This document shows, one piece after another, positions 51,335-60,012 of a stretch of DNA of 64,000 nucleotides (position 1 is the stretch's first letter; each line of letters begins with the position of its first letter). Position numbers and translations under genes: made by a program. The stretch is from Pseudomonas poae (lineage in GTDB: Bacteria; Pseudomonadota; Gammaproteobacteria; Pseudomonadales; Pseudomonadaceae), in assembly GCF_001439785.1 (NCBI RefSeq), contig NZ_JYLI01000015.1:85954-149953 (forward strand), given 5' to 3'. Under the pieces are notes generated by a model. The model made no database searches and was not told the DNA's origin. It worked only from the letters and a program-made list of their open reading frames with translations.

Positions 51335-52576
51335 ATGGCTTTGATCGTACAGAAATTTGGAGGCACGTCGGTCGGCTCTGTCGAAAGAATCGAGCAGGTC
51401 GCCGACAAGGTTAAGAAGTTCCGCGACGCTGGCGATGACCTGGTGGTGGTGCTGTCGGCCATGAGCGGTGAAACCAATCGCCTGATCGAACTGGCCAAGG
51501 CCATCAGTGGCGACCAGCAACCGTTGCCGCGCGAGCTGGATGTGATCGTGTCCACGGGCGAGCAGGTGACCATCGGCTTGCTGGCGATGGCGCTGAACAG
51601 GCGCGGCGTGCCGGCGGTGTCCTACACCGGTAGCCAGGTGCGCATCCTGACTGACAGCGCGCATACCAAGGCGCGAATCCTGCAGATTGATGATCAGAAA
51701 ATTCGTACTGATCTGAAAGCCGGTCGCGTGGTAGTTGTAGCAGGGTTCCAGGGCGTGGATGAGCACGGCAACATCACCACCCTCGGACGTGGCGGTTCGG
51801 ATACCACGGGCGTTGCGCTGGCGGCGGCTCTCAAGGCGGATGAATGCCAGATCTACACCGATGTGGATGGTGTCTACACCACCGACCCGCGTGTCGTGTC
51901 CGTGGCCCAGCGCCTGGACAAGATCACCTTTGAAGAGATGCTGGAGATGGCCAGCCTCGGCTCCAAGGTGTTGCAGATTCGCGCGGTGGAGTTCGCCGGC
52001 AAGTACAACGTTCCGCTGCGCGTATTGCACAGCTTCAAGGAGGGTCCGGGCACCCTCATTACTATTGATGAAGAGGAATCCATGGAACAGCCGATCATTT
52101 CCGGCATCGCTTTCAACCGCGATGAAGCCAAGCTGACGATCCGTGGCGTGCCGGATACTCCGGGCGTGGCGTTCAAGATCCTCGGCCCGATCAGTGGCGC
52201 GAATATTGAAGTCGATATGATCGTGCAGAACGTTTCGCACGATAACACCACCGATTTCACCTTCACCGTGCACCGCAACGAGTACGATGCGGCCGAACGT
52301 ATCCTGCAGAACACCGCGAGCGAAATTGGCGCCCGTGAAGTGGTCGGCGATACCAAGATTGCCAAGGTGTCGATCGTGGGTGTGGGCATGCGCTCCCATG
52401 CCGGTGTTGCCAGCCGCATGTTCGAGGCCCTGGCCAAGGAAAGCATCAACATCCAGATGATTTCCACCTCGGAAATCAAGGTGTCGGTGGTGATTGAAGA
52501 GAAGTACCTGGAGCTTGCGGTGCGCGCGTTGCATACCGCTTTCGAGCTCGATGCACCAGCCCGACAGGGCGAGTAA
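51335..52576 (+). CDS. lysC: Aspartate kinase
   Basis: 413 aa. KFGGTSVGSVERI begins the kinase domain; TLGRGGSDTTGVALAAAL and the DVDGVYTTDPR loop follow. Two ACT domains (about 265-410) give feedback control by lysine and threonine, as in other pseudomonads. First step of Lys/Thr/Met synthesis. An internal start at the MEQPIISGIAF methionine, used for a beta subunit in some bacteria, is present at 52082. Confidence 0.96.
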   Translation: MALIVQKFGGTSVGSVERIEQVADKVKKFRDAGDDLVVVLSAMSGETNRLIELAKAISGDQQPLPRELDVIVSTGEQVTIGLLAMALNRRGVPAVSYTGSQVRILTDSAHTKARILQIDDQKIRTDLKAGRVVVVAGFQGVDEHGNITTLGRGGSDTTGVALAAALKADECQIYTDVDGVYTTDPRVVSVAQRLDKITFEEMLEMASLGSKVLQIRAVEFAGKYNVPLRVLHSFKEGPGTLITIDEEESMEQPIISGIAFNRDEAKLTIRGVPDTPGVAFKILGPISGANIEVDMIVQNVSHDNTTDFTFTVHRNEYDAAERILQNTASEIGAREVVGDTKIAKVSIVGVGMRSHAGVASRMFEALAKESINIQMISTSEIKVSVVIEEKYLELAVRALHTAFELDAPARQGE

Positions 52577-52587
52577 GGCAGTGCCGA

Positions 52588-52618
52588 AAGGGCGCGGTTT
52601 TCCGCGCCCTTCATTTTT
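52588..52618 (+). terminator. lysC terminator
   Basis: AAGGGCGCGG-TTTT-CCGCGCCCTT then CATTTTTTA, 12 bases past the lysC stop. Confidence 0.88.
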
Positions 52619-52750
52619 TATGGCACGCGTGGTCTTTTGCGTGGGCTCGACAATACTCAGGTGGTAGGGCTGCGGCCTTCGGGGTGCAGGTCGACAACCT
52701 TGTTTTTTGCAGACTGTTGTTCCTGAAATGAAATGCGTGAGGTGAAAGGT

Positions 52751-52939
52751 ATGCTGATTCTGACTCGTCGTTGCGCAGAAAGCCTGATTATCGGTGATGG
52801 CGAAATCACCGTGACGGTGCTTGGCGTCAAAGGCAATCAAGTGCGTATCGGGGTTAACGCTCCGAAAGAAGTGGCGGTCCATCGCGAGGAAATTTTCCTG
52901 CGGATCAAGAAAGAGAAGGACGAAGAACCAAGCCTTTAA
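52751..52939 (+). CDS. rsmA: CsrA-family RNA-binding regulator RsmA
   Basis: 62 aa from ATG 52751. MLILTRRCAESLIIGDGEITVTV and GVNAPKEVAVHREEI are near identical to RsmA of other Pseudomonas. The homodimer binds GGA motifs in mRNA leaders and is titrated by RsmX/Y/Z RNAs of the Gac system, controlling secretion, biofilm and secondary metabolism. Position after lysC is conserved. Confidence 0.97.
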   Translation: MLILTRRCAESLIIGDGEITVTVLGVKGNQVRIGVNAPKEVAVHREEIFLRIKKEKDEEPSL

Positions 52940-53001
52940 TTTTTATCGCTTTTTAAGTTTGCAAACGGGGATGAACGTGGTTAATATACGCCCCGTGTTG
53001 C

Positions 53002-53092
53002 GGAGAGCTGGCCGAGTGGCCGAAGGCGCTCCCCTGCTAAGGGAGTACACCTCAAAAGGGTGTCGGGGGTTCGAATCCCCCGTTCTCCGCCA
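53002..53092 (+). tRNA. tRNA-Ser(GCT)
   Basis: Cloverleaf with GGAGAGC/GTTCTCC acceptor, anticodon loop CTGCTAA, long variable arm (tacacctcaaaagggtgtc) and encoded CCA. Confidence 0.97.
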
Positions 53093-53158
53093 TTATTTGC
53101 TTAGTACGTTGCAGTCTGGATTTATCGGTAAGTTGTTGAAATTACTCGAAAAAATCGC

Positions 53159-53186
53159 TTTACATAGAGATTGAACGGCCTATAAT
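53159..53186 (+). promoter_or_regulatory. Promoter of the first tRNA-Arg(ACG)
   Basis: TTTACA (53159) and TATAAT (53181) separated by 16 bases, ending 14 bases before the tRNA; a GCGCGG-type discriminator follows as at stable RNA promoters. Confidence 0.7.
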
Positions 53187-53200
53187 GCGCGGCAACAAAT

Positions 53201-53277
53201 GCACTCGTAGCTCAGCTGGATAGAGTACTCGGCTACGAACCGAGCGGTCACAGGTTCGAATCCTGTCGAGTGCACCA
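53201..53277 (+). tRNA. tRNA-Arg(ACG), copy 1
   Basis: GCACTCG/CGAGTGC acceptor, anticodon loop CTACGAA, T-loop TTCGAAT, CCA encoded. Confidence 0.97.
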
Positions 53278-53348
53278 TTTAAGAGACAGTTGCAGCAATG
53301 CAGTTGCTCGGCTTCAACCAGTTGTGATCTGGTCTAAAAACACAATCT

Positions 53349-53425
53349 GCACTCGTAGCTCAGCTGGATAGAGTACTCGGCTACGAACCGAGCGGTCACA
53401 GGTTCGAATCCTGTCGAGTGCACCA
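53349..53425 (+). tRNA. tRNA-Arg(ACG), copy 2
   Basis: Identical to the copy at 53201 over its full length; part of the same transcript, ended by the hairpin at 53433. Confidence 0.97.
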
Positions 53426-53432
53426 TACAAAC

Positions 53433-53460
53433 AAAAAGCCCGCCAAGTGCGGGCTTTTTG
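53433..53460 (+). terminator. Terminator of the tRNA cluster
   Basis: AAAAAGCCCGC-caagt-GCGGGCTTTTT, 8 bases after the second tRNA-Arg. Confidence 0.9.
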
Positions 53461-53765
53461 CCGTCTGGAGTTTGTGTAGGATTTTCCTCTGATCCATCGC
53501 CCCGATGTGTTTTATGGCCTGGTTGCGGCGTCGCAGTTCCCAGGTGTGGCTCAGGCTCAACTTTGTCTCGCAAGCACTTGTTCTCTCCAGTTTTTTAAGA
53601 TTAAAAGCCGCCGAGCGGTGTATCATTGCGCCCGTCAGCCCCGCCGGGGCTTGTGGAATACCTCCATGGACTTACCCAGTAGTAACTCAGTACCCCGTTT
53701 TACCAATCATGAATTGACTGATTGATCCTTCCGGCGTGCCCCGCTGCTGGGAGTGGAGTTCGCCT
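53461..53765. other. tRNA-mgtE intergenic region
   Basis: About 305 bases. No gene seen. A TATCAT near 53620 could be the mgtE -10 box; no M-box or other riboswitch motif was recognised. Confidence 0.4.
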
Positions 53766-55208
53766 ATGACCGAAGTAGAAGTTAAGAAAACACAAGACAG
53801 CCTGCAGGATCGCCTGGCTCAAGTCATTGAGCTGCTGCAGCGCCAGCGCGTGGTCGAAGACCTTACGCATCGCCAGGAAGGCCCGAATCACGACCGCGTT
53901 GAAAACCTGGTCCACCGGCAAAACCTCGTCGAGCTGCAGCGCAAGCTCGACGATCTGCACTCCGCCGACGTCGCCTATATCCTTGAAGCCTTGCCGTTGG
54001 ATGATCGACTGACCCTGTGGCAGTTGGTCAAGGCTGACCGCGACGGCGACATCCTGCTCGAAGTATCCGACTCGGTACGTGAGACCCTGATCGCCGACAT
54101 GGACGATCACGAGCTGCTGGCCGCCGCCAAGGAAATGGATGCCGACGAACTGGCTGACCTTGCGCCCGAGTTGCCGCGCGATGTTGTCCACGAGCTGATG
54201 GAGGCGCTGGACACCCAGCAGCGTGAGCGCGTGCGTTCTGCGCTGTCGTACGACGAGGACCAGGTCGGCGCCTTGATGGACTTCGAGATGGTCACCATCC
54301 GCGAAGACGTCAGCCTCGAAGTGGTCTTGCGCTACCTGCGCCGCCTCAAAGAACTGCCAGGCCATACCGACAAGCTGTTCGTGGTCGACTACGAAGGCAT
54401 CCTCAAGGGCGTGCTGCCAATCAAGCGCCTGCTGGTGAACGATCCGGAAAAGAAAGTCGCGGACTTGATGGCCAGCGATACCGTGAGCTTTCACCCGGAT
54501 GAGGACGCGTATGACGCGGCCCAGGCCTTTGAGCGTTATGACTTGATCTCGGCGCCGGTGGTCGACAAGAACGGCAAGCTGATCGGCCGTTTGACCATCG
54601 ACGAAATTGTCGATCTGATTCGTGAAGAAAGTGAAACCGAAGTCCTCAACATGGCGGGTTTGCGTGAAGAGGAAGATATTTTTGCCTCGGTCTGGCGCTC
54701 GCTGCATAACCGCTGGGCGTGGCTGGCGGTTAACCTGATCACCGCGTTTATCGCCTCCCGCGTGATCGGGCTGTTTGAAGGCTCCATCGAAAAACTCGTG
54801 GCACTGGCGGCGTTGATGCCGATTGTGGCGGGCATTGGCGGCAACTCCGGTAACCAGACCATCACCATGATCGTGCGCGCGATGGCGCTGGATCAGGTGA
54901 GCACCGCCAATTCTTCCCGCTTGCTGCGCAAGGAGCTGGCCGTCGGGCTTATCAATGGTCTGGTGTGGGGTGGGGTGATCGGCGTGGTGGCCTACTTGCT
55001 GTATGGCAGTTGGTCGCTGGGTGTGGTGATGACTGCCGCCATGACGCTCAACCTGCTGTTGGCTGCGTTTATGGGTGTGTTGATTCCCATGACCCTTGCA
55101 CGCCTTGGGCGCGACCCCGCAATGGGAGCCAGCGTCATGATTACCGCGATGACGGACAGTGGCGGCTTTTTTATCTTCCTGGGCTTGGCGACGATCTTCC
55201 TGCTTTGA
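53766..55208 (+). CDS. mgtE: Magnesium transporter MgtE
   Basis: 480 aa from ATG 53766 (MTEVEVKKTQ). N-terminal superhelical domain (LHSADVAYILEALPLDDRLTLW), a CBS pair (about 140-265, GVLPIKRLLVNDPEKKVADLM and RFERY-type second half), a connecting helix, and five transmembrane helices containing the pore signature AALMPIVAGIGGNSGNQTITMIVRA. The cytosolic domain closes the channel when Mg is high. Single gene; mgtE is found in this neighbourhood in PAO1 too. Confidence 0.95.
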   Translation: MTEVEVKKTQDSLQDRLAQVIELLQRQRVVEDLTHRQEGPNHDRVENLVHRQNLVELQRKLDDLHSADVAYILEALPLDDRLTLWQLVKADRDGDILLEVSDSVRETLIADMDDHELLAAAKEMDADELADLAPELPRDVVHELMEALDTQQRERVRSALSYDEDQVGALMDFEMVTIREDVSLEVVLRYLRRLKELPGHTDKLFVVDYEGILKGVLPIKRLLVNDPEKKVADLMASDTVSFHPDEDAYDAAQAFERYDLISAPVVDKNGKLIGRLTIDEIVDLIREESETEVLNMAGLREEEDIFASVWRSLHNRWAWLAVNLITAFIASRVIGLFEGSIEKLVALAALMPIVAGIGGNSGNQTITMIVRAMALDQVSTANSSRLLRKELAVGLINGLVWGGVIGVVAYLLYGSWSLGVVMTAAMTLNLLLAAFMGVLIPMTLARLGRDPAMGASVMITAMTDSGGFFIFLGLATIFLL

Positions 55209-55213
55209 CCTTT

Positions 55214-55238
55214 GTGGGAGGGGACAGCCCCTCCCGCA
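55214..55238. repeat. REP-like hairpin after mgtE
   Basis: GTGGGAGGGG-acag-CCCCTCCCGCAC, a variant REP core 6 bases after the mgtE stop; may double as a terminator. Confidence 0.65.
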
Positions 55239-55284
55239 CAAGCCACTCACCAAAAATCCCACCTGTTGCTCGATCAAATTTCGC

Positions 55285-55315
55285 GCAAAAAAAAGCCAGC
55301 GTTCAGCTGGCTTCG
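55285..55315 (-). terminator. amrZ terminator
   Basis: AAGCCAGC-gttca-GCTGGCTT followed on the minus strand by eight T, 20 bases past the amrZ stop. Confidence 0.88.
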
Positions 55316-55330
55316 GCTTTCAAGCGCAAA

Positions 55331-55657
55331 TCAATTGGCTTCTGCGGCCGCCTCAACGTCGTGCGCGATAAGCGAAACGAGGGCATTTTGCTGACGGTGG
55401 GAGAGCTGCCGAAAACGCTGCAGCAGTTCGCGTTCGTGAAGTGAAAGCTCCGGACTGTCCAGACGCATGCTCAGCTCTTCGCCCAACGCGCCTTCCTGAA
55501 TAAGGCTCTGCTCCAGGCGCGCGATGATTTCAGAGTTCATGCTGCGGTGATGATTGCGAGCCACCTCGGCAATGCGTTCCCGCATACCGTCTGGCAGACG
55601 TACGACGAATTTGTCAGCCGTACGGCTGGAATAAATTGCCTGTTTCAATGGGCGCAT
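55331..55657 (-). CDS. amrZ: Ribbon-helix-helix regulator AmrZ
   Basis: 108 aa. TADKFVVRLPDGMRERIAEVARNHHRSMNSEIIARLEQSL is the Arc-type RHH domain, essentially as in P. aeruginosa AmrZ, and LDSPELSLHERELLQRFRQL the tetramerising C-terminus. AmrZ regulates alginate, flagella, type IV pili, Psl and c-di-GMP genes, and represses itself. Monocistronic with a strong terminator. Confidence 0.95.
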   Translation of the reverse strand: MRPLKQAIYSSRTADKFVVRLPDGMRERIAEVARNHHRSMNSEIIARLEQSLIQEGALGEELSMRLDSPELSLHERELLQRFRQLSHRQQNALVSLIAHDVEAAAEAN

Positions 55658-56060
55658 ATATTTAACCGGTTAGTTCAGGGGAGCGGTTTTTGGAATTGGC
55701 CGCAAGGATGAGTGTTAAGACAAGACTCACGACCAAAGTTCAACCCGAATTGCAAAGAGGTCGCATCATGCCTGAGATTCGACATTTCCTTGGCGTCAAT
55801 TCTGTGACAAATATTGAACCGCCTAAAGGCTTTATGCCAGCACTGATTTGCATTTTTGCGGACTGGTTTGAATATTTTTTACCTGGGGGCGCTTAAAAGG
55901 CCGTACATCAAGCAAATCGAGGTCGCGAATGCCTGGAGGGCGCACATCGTAAAGCAAGATGGCCCTTTGCCCCTAGCTTTAAGACTAGTGGCAATCTGCC
56001 AATTTGCTAGGTCTATACGACGTAAGGTAGGTGAGGCGGGGAGGAGGGTTGCGGCGGGCT
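55658..56060. other. amrZ upstream region, no gene supported
   Basis: About 400 bases between divergently placed amrZ and the end of a small membrane-protein gene. Only weak overlapping frames are present. AmrZ sites are expected here but the motif is too degenerate to place by eye. Confidence 0.4.
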
Positions 56061-56240
56061 TTAGCGCAGTACGGGATCGAACTTGATACGGCGGCCCACG
56101 ATGAGCGTAATAACCAGCAGTAGAGCAAACACCGCGCTGGCGACATAGGCTGTAATTCGTCCTTCCTGCGCAGAAGCTTGCAGGCCAAAAGCTGTGCTGA
56201 TCAGAGTCAGGCAGAGAAACAGCCAAGAAGACTTGGACAT
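56061..56240 (-). CDS. Small membrane protein
   Basis: 59 aa from ATG 56240 with AAGGA seven bases upstream. Two hydrophobic segments: MSKSSWLFLCLTLISTAFG (signal-like) and VASAVFALLLVITLIVG, then a basic IKFDPVLR end. No family recognised. Ten bases after the 77-aa gene, so cotranscribed with it. Confidence 0.65.
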   Translation of the reverse strand: MSKSSWLFLCLTLISTAFGLQASAQEGRITAYVASAVFALLLVITLIVGRRIKFDPVLR

Positions 56241-56250
56241 GAAAGCTTCC

Positions 56251-56484
56251 TTAGAAAATCCAGTGTTCAGATGCGGGCGCTGACTGTGCATCCTGTGTGA
56301 CACGCAGAGGCGTTTGCGCATTTGCGGTCATCACTGCCAGCTGTGGACGCTGTTGCAGGTGGTGTGGAACGGGCTGGCGAAGCTGCGCAACATCATCACT
56401 TGTACCCGACTGAAAATGAAACATCACCAAAGCGGCGAGTGCCACGGTATTGAGGGCTAACAGAAGGGCACTGTTCATGGTCAT
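56251..56484 (-). CDS. Small exported or membrane-anchored protein
   Basis: 77 aa from ATG 56484 with GGAGA upstream. One N-terminal hydrophobic segment (NSALLLALNTVALAALVMF) followed by a 50-residue polar, Gln/Pro-rich tail. Unknown function. Forms a two-gene unit with the 59-aa protein. Confidence 0.6.
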   Translation of the reverse strand: MTMNSALLLALNTVALAALVMFHFQSGTSDDVAQLRQPVPHHLQQRPQLAVMTANAQTPLRVTQDAQSAPASEHWIF

Positions 56485-56824
56485 GTTCTCCGCCGGTTGC
56501 TCTGCCAGTTGGTGATGGGGTGTCCATGTAGGACTTTTCTTAGAGAAGATATTGCAGATGCCGTGCCAATGTTTATTTTCAATAAAATCAATAGCTTAAG
56601 CTTGTTTTGCGGAGCCTTTTGATTGCAATTTGCAATACTGGCATTTTGGGGGAGTGCATTTTGCACGATACCGCGCATGTCCGGTTTTACTGGTCGAAGT
56701 AGCCGTCTGCCGGCCGAGGAATCGCCTACACGCAAAAAGCCAACGGACGACATGACAAAACCGACCTTGGCCGTTAACATGCTCGCCGTCCGTCGCCATG
56801 CCTTTGGCCGGGCGACTGTCATTT
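56485..56824. other. Intergenic region before the broken tRNA
   Basis: 340 bases with no convincing gene. Presumably contains the promoter of the former tRNA-Arg(CCT). Confidence 0.4.
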
Positions 56825-56900
56825 GTCCCAGTAGCTCAATTGGATAGAGCATCCCCCTCCTAAGGGGAAGGTTGGCCGTTCTTATCTGGGCTACTCACCA
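56825..56900 (+). pseudogene. Broken tRNA-Arg(CCT)
   Basis: The 5' acceptor strand (GTCCCAG), D arm (GCTC...GAGC) and anticodon arm (TCCCC-CTCCTAA-GGGGA, anticodon CCT) are intact. The T arm is destroyed: after GGCCGTTC the sequence goes to TTATCTGGG with about 12 bases missing, and the acceptor 3' strand is shifted (CTGGGCTACTCACCA). It cannot fold as a tRNA. It marks the left edge of the second island. Confidence 0.8.
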
Positions 56901-57070
56901 GACTCCTATTGGGGGGGGCGTGTTGATAAGGAGTGGTCAGATCCGATAGATCTGTTCGAGGACATGCGCGGAATTATCGCTAAATCGCACATTGCTCAAG
57001 GTTTAACGCGTTGTTTTTACAGTAATTCGCTTGAATCTTAGGATGAAAGCAACCAAGATATCCCCGTAGA

Positions 57071-57142
57071 GTCCTCTTAGTTCAACGGATAGAACGAGCC
57101 CCTCCTAAGGGCTAGATGCAGGTTCGATTCCTGCAGGGGACA
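57071..57142 (+). tRNA. tRNA-Arg(CCT), intact, unlike the broken copy
   Basis: GTCCTCT/AGGGGAC acceptor (one G-U), D stem GTTC/GAAC, anticodon arm AGCCC-CTCCTAA-GGGCT, T arm GCAGG-TTCGATT-CCTGC, discriminator A. CCA is not encoded (CAT follows), unlike the other tRNA genes in the window. Sequence is far from the broken host-like copy 170 bases upstream, suggesting a replacement brought in by an integrating element. Confidence 0.9.
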
Positions 57143-57461
57143 CATCCTACTCAGTTGCTCCCCTTCATGGCCTTAGGCCTATCTCCACTCTCCTTGCTTC
57201 AACCCTAAACCTCCTTACGCGTCCATCGCCCTTGCTCGTCACTAACGCTGCGAGATTCGTGGCAATTAGGACGTGACCTCGGAAGACGTTGAGCTTTAGG
57301 CGGGACACGAAGTGTTTGTGATTCGTGGTGGGGCGTTGTCGTAACACTCCTGAGCAGCATGCCTCGCGCCACCTCAGCTAGTCGAAAGCAATGCGCGCTT
57401 GGCCACTGTTTTCCAAAGCTGTTGCTGCTTGTCTACGGCTTCGATACTGGTGACGTCACCA
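57143..57461. other. Gene-free stretch after tRNA-Arg(CCT)
   Basis: About 320 bases. No integrase or other gene is recognisable; only short overlapping frames. Confidence 0.45.
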
Positions 57462-57932
57462 TCAGCGGATCGCGCTTTGGTGCCAAAGCCTACGCAGAGT
57501 GCTCTCCGGTATTCCCAACTCCTTTACTGCCTGAGCCTGGGTAAATCCTCTTTTCTTCAAGTCATGAACCGCTTCCAACTTCTTTCTAGCGCTATCCGTC
57601 CCATGGCGTGGCAATTCCGCTGGCTTCGTTGGAAGGCTCGCGTCAGCCAGTTCCAAGGCATCCAGCTCTGCAAGCGCAGCCAGCAGCATCTCCCGAGCTG
57701 TTACGTGTTTGTGAGAGGCAACGGTTAGCGCGAGGAGGGTGATCGGCTCCACATTTAGCGCGGCTGCTAGCTGATAGCTCGAGTCTAGGGTCACCGCACT
57801 TTTTCCGAGCTCTAGGTTGCTTACATGAGGTTGGGACACCGAACCGCCAACATTGGCGATGTCCTCTTGGAACAGCCCTTTACGAGTGCGTAGCAACTGA
57901 AGGGATGCTGCAAAGGAATAACGCAGCGACAT
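57462..57932 (-). CDS. XRE-family regulator with a second HTH at the C-terminus
   Basis: 156 aa from ATG 57932 (MSLRYSFAAS); in-frame ATG at 57980 is less likely. Residues 5-65 form an XRE HTH (LQLLRTRKGLFQEDIANVGG-VSQPHVSNLELGKSAV). The C-terminal 40 residues (DLKKRGFTQAQAVKELGIPESTLRRLW) are a resolvase-like HTH, seen in a set of Pseudomonas island proteins. Likely controls island genes. Confidence 0.82.
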   Translation of the reverse strand: MSLRYSFAASLQLLRTRKGLFQEDIANVGGSVSQPHVSNLELGKSAVTLDSSYQLAAALNVEPITLLALTVASHKHVTAREMLLAALAELDALELADASLPTKPAELPRHGTDSARKKLEAVHDLKKRGFTQAQAVKELGIPESTLRRLWHQSAIR

Positions 57933-58060
57933 CGCAAATTTCCCAAAAACCAGTGGTATGCCGCGTTTGCCTGACGCCAAGCAAAGAGATATAGTTATAT
58001 GGGTGGCGGTTTTGGTTTAGATCGTCAATTTATGTGAAATTATTGGCGGGGACGCAGCGG

Positions 58061-58456
58061 ATGGAAAGAGGGCTTGAAGATGGGCTGCTGGGCGAAAGTG
58101 GGGTTGCCTTGGTTGGTTCTGAACTGCCCCTTGAAGATGTGCTCCTCGCTGCTCGAAAACACTACAAATGGCTCCCCCTGTGCGCCGTAGAAGACTGGGT
58201 GATCCTAGACGCCATAGTCACTGACGCGGAGCGAGCCAAAGTAATCGCTGCCGGTTGCCAGCCAATGTTTATGTTTGCCCACAAAGTTGTGGACGACGAG
58301 CAGAGGCGTTTCGAGCCGGGACATTGGGTGCGCTCAAGCATGGGCACCGCTTTCAAAGAAGGCTACCTATTCGAAACACGTAACTCCGTCTACGTTTTGC
58401 TCGGGCCAGGCCATCGTAAGTCTGCTTCTATCGAAGCGATATTTTCCCTTTTCTGA
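58061..58456 (+). CDS. Island protein resembling the DUF6957 family
   Basis: 131 aa from ATG 58061, or 140 aa from a GTG at 58034. Sequence features: WVILDAIVTDAERAKVIAAGCQPMFMFAHKVV, FEPGHWVRSS, LFETRNSVYVLLGPGHRK, EAIFSLF. This looks like a family of about 130-aa proteins seen in Pseudomonas accessory regions; I name it DUF6957 with modest confidence. No function is known. Divergent from the XRE gene. Confidence 0.6.
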   Translation: MERGLEDGLLGESGVALVGSELPLEDVLLAARKHYKWLPLCAVEDWVILDAIVTDAERAKVIAAGCQPMFMFAHKVVDDEQRRFEPGHWVRSSMGTAFKEGYLFETRNSVYVLLGPGHRKSASIEAIFSLF

Positions 58457-58510
58457 TTACCCACCGGTTCTGCTGGGCAACTGACGTGCTCCAGCAGCTT
58501 GAGGCGACAC

Positions 58511-58957
58511 ATGTTCAGAACCATAGACCGCGACCTGATAGGCATCCCAGGAATGTTTGGCGAGGGTGTATCCAACTGGCGTGGAGTGGCAAGGCTGCTC
58601 CGAACTCCTTGGTACCACTTGACCCTCAGCGTCGAAAACGAAGGTCGGCTCAGCGAGTGTGCTGTGATGATTGACGACACGCGTCAGCTTCAAGAAATTC
58701 TGGTGAGCCAAGGCCCCGACTTAAGTATCACCGAAGTCATGGCTGTGACGCCGTCCTGGATGAATAAGACCACTGGCTGGCAAATGGGGCGATTGACCAG
58801 GTTGAGCGTAGGTGAGGACAGAATTGGCGCTGAGGTTTGCGTCCTAGAGATGGGTGAGGGCGAGGTTTATCACACCTCGCACCAACCAGATTTCCAGATC
58901 GAAGTGTTGGCGAACGTAAGGCCCGTCTTTCTCTCAAGCATGATTCGATCTGCCTGA
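58511..58957 (+). CDS. Hypothetical island protein
   Basis: 148 aa from ATG 58511. No family recognised. Mixed alpha/beta composition, no signal peptide. Sequence MFRTIDRDLIGIPGMFGEGVSNW at the start and GEGEVYHTSHQPDFQIEVLANV late. Fifty-four bases after the previous gene and in the same direction. Confidence 0.6.
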   Translation: MFRTIDRDLIGIPGMFGEGVSNWRGVARLLRTPWYHLTLSVENEGRLSECAVMIDDTRQLQEILVSQGPDLSITEVMAVTPSWMNKTTGWQMGRLTRLSVGEDRIGAEVCVLEMGEGEVYHTSHQPDFQIEVLANVRPVFLSSMIRSA

Positions 58958-59047
58958 AATTTACCAACTATTCCGCACGATACCAGCACCTCTGGTTGCG
59001 TGTGCAACTCTTGATAACTCCATACAGACCTCAACCGGAGCCCAACG

Positions 59048-59431
59048 ATGCTGGACACACTAGATGTGAACTTTCACGGCAAACGCCATACAGATTTTGA
59101 TCTGAAGCGAATTATAAGGGCTCAAGAGCAAGGCTTTGACATACCGGTCACTGCGTACCTTTGCGGAGTATCCATCAGGGCGCGCGCAGGTATCGGTGTT
59201 GTTTTTGGCCACAAGCGTAAAGACCAATATGGGCGGTTTGGAGATGGCCATTTGATCCGCACTTCTGACGTTCTGAAAGTTGAGCGTGAGGGACGGTTCT
59301 GGGTTATGACGACCGAGAACTCGCGGTATGTGCTTGCGACGTTCCAGAGGGGCAATGGGCGAGCCTCCCTGCGTGATTATCTGAGAGTCTCAAAGGGGCA
59401 GTACCATTTCACTCCGCGCCTGTTGCAGTAA
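59048..59431 (+). CDS. Hypothetical island protein
   Basis: 127 aa with CGGAG nine bases before ATG 59048. No family recognised. Basic, with repeated Arg/Tyr residues near the end (RASLRDYLRVSKGQYHFTPR) and a strand-rich middle (RIIRAQEQGFDIPVTAYLCGVSI). Follows the 148-aa gene by 90 bases. Confidence 0.6.
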   Translation: MLDTLDVNFHGKRHTDFDLKRIIRAQEQGFDIPVTAYLCGVSIRARAGIGVVFGHKRKDQYGRFGDGHLIRTSDVLKVEREGRFWVMTTENSRYVLATFQRGNGRASLRDYLRVSKGQYHFTPRLLQ

Positions 59432-59517
59432 TATTCTGGAGTCAAATGCGATGCCATAGGTGTGAATTTCTGAGCCGCTGCCACTGGCTATTTTCCACTT
59501 AAAGCCTAGAGCTTAAG

Positions 59518-59967
59518 TCAGGTTTTGCGGTCGAAGAGGTTATCGACGAACGTGGTGCTCAGTGGCACCGTCCAATCTATCGGCATGAGATCGACCCAAC
59601 TTAGTGCCTGAAGAAGGATCACTAACGCCAAACCGTACGCATTTGCATGGGCTGACTCCACGCACAGCGGCGCACCGAACTTAGTGTCGTAAAAGAGGGG
59701 CGATTGGATACCGTCCGCCCCCATGTATACAGTAGGAGTCGCGATGTGATCATTACCCAGAATCATCAAATCAGGCGCGTGCTCACCCTGGACGTTGCGA
59801 ACAGAAATGTCCGGTGAGTATTTGCGTGCAAAGACTGCACAAAAGGGCTGGTTCTTGAGTGGAGGGTATGTGCGGGGCCAATCTCTGACCCTTCCGTTGT
59901 AGATCGGCCCATCCACCTGATACTCAGGGTTGGTACCCTCAAGCTCGCCCAGTTTATTTCTAATCAC
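59518..59967 (-). CDS. Hypothetical island protein, start uncertain
   Basis: 149 aa counted from a GTG at 59967. The frame stays open for another 30 codons upstream without a start codon, reading HGPTYWLVVIRNKLGELEG, which looks like protein sequence. Either the N-terminus has been lost or the GTG is used. Later motifs: GPIYNGRVRDWPRTYPPL, FCAVFARKYSP, APDLMILGN, FGAPLCVESAHANAYGLAL. No family recognised. Confidence 0.55.
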   Translation of the reverse strand: MIRNKLGELEGTNPEYQVDGPIYNGRVRDWPRTYPPLKNQPFCAVFARKYSPDISVRNVQGEHAPDLMILGNDHIATPTVYMGADGIQSPLFYDTKFGAPLCVESAHANAYGLALVILLQALSWVDLMPIDWTVPLSTTFVDNLFDRKT

Positions 59968-60012
59968 TACGAGCCAGTACGTCGGGCCGTGGGAAATCTG
60001 CCATACGGTGCA

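Noticed and set aside
51329..52882. 517-codon open frame antisense to lysC
   Set aside because: Shadow of lysC, crossing its terminator.
53201..53425. Two 77-bp direct repeats that could suggest a repeat array
   Set aside because: They are duplicate tRNA-Arg(ACG) genes, not CRISPR repeats. No CRISPR array was seen anywhere in the window.
53700..55277. 525-codon open frame antisense to mgtE
   Set aside because: Shadow of mgtE, crossing the REP-like hairpin.
57143..57461. Integrase gene expected next to the replaced tRNA
   Set aside because: No tyrosine recombinase motif in any frame here; if one exists it is beyond the window or lost.
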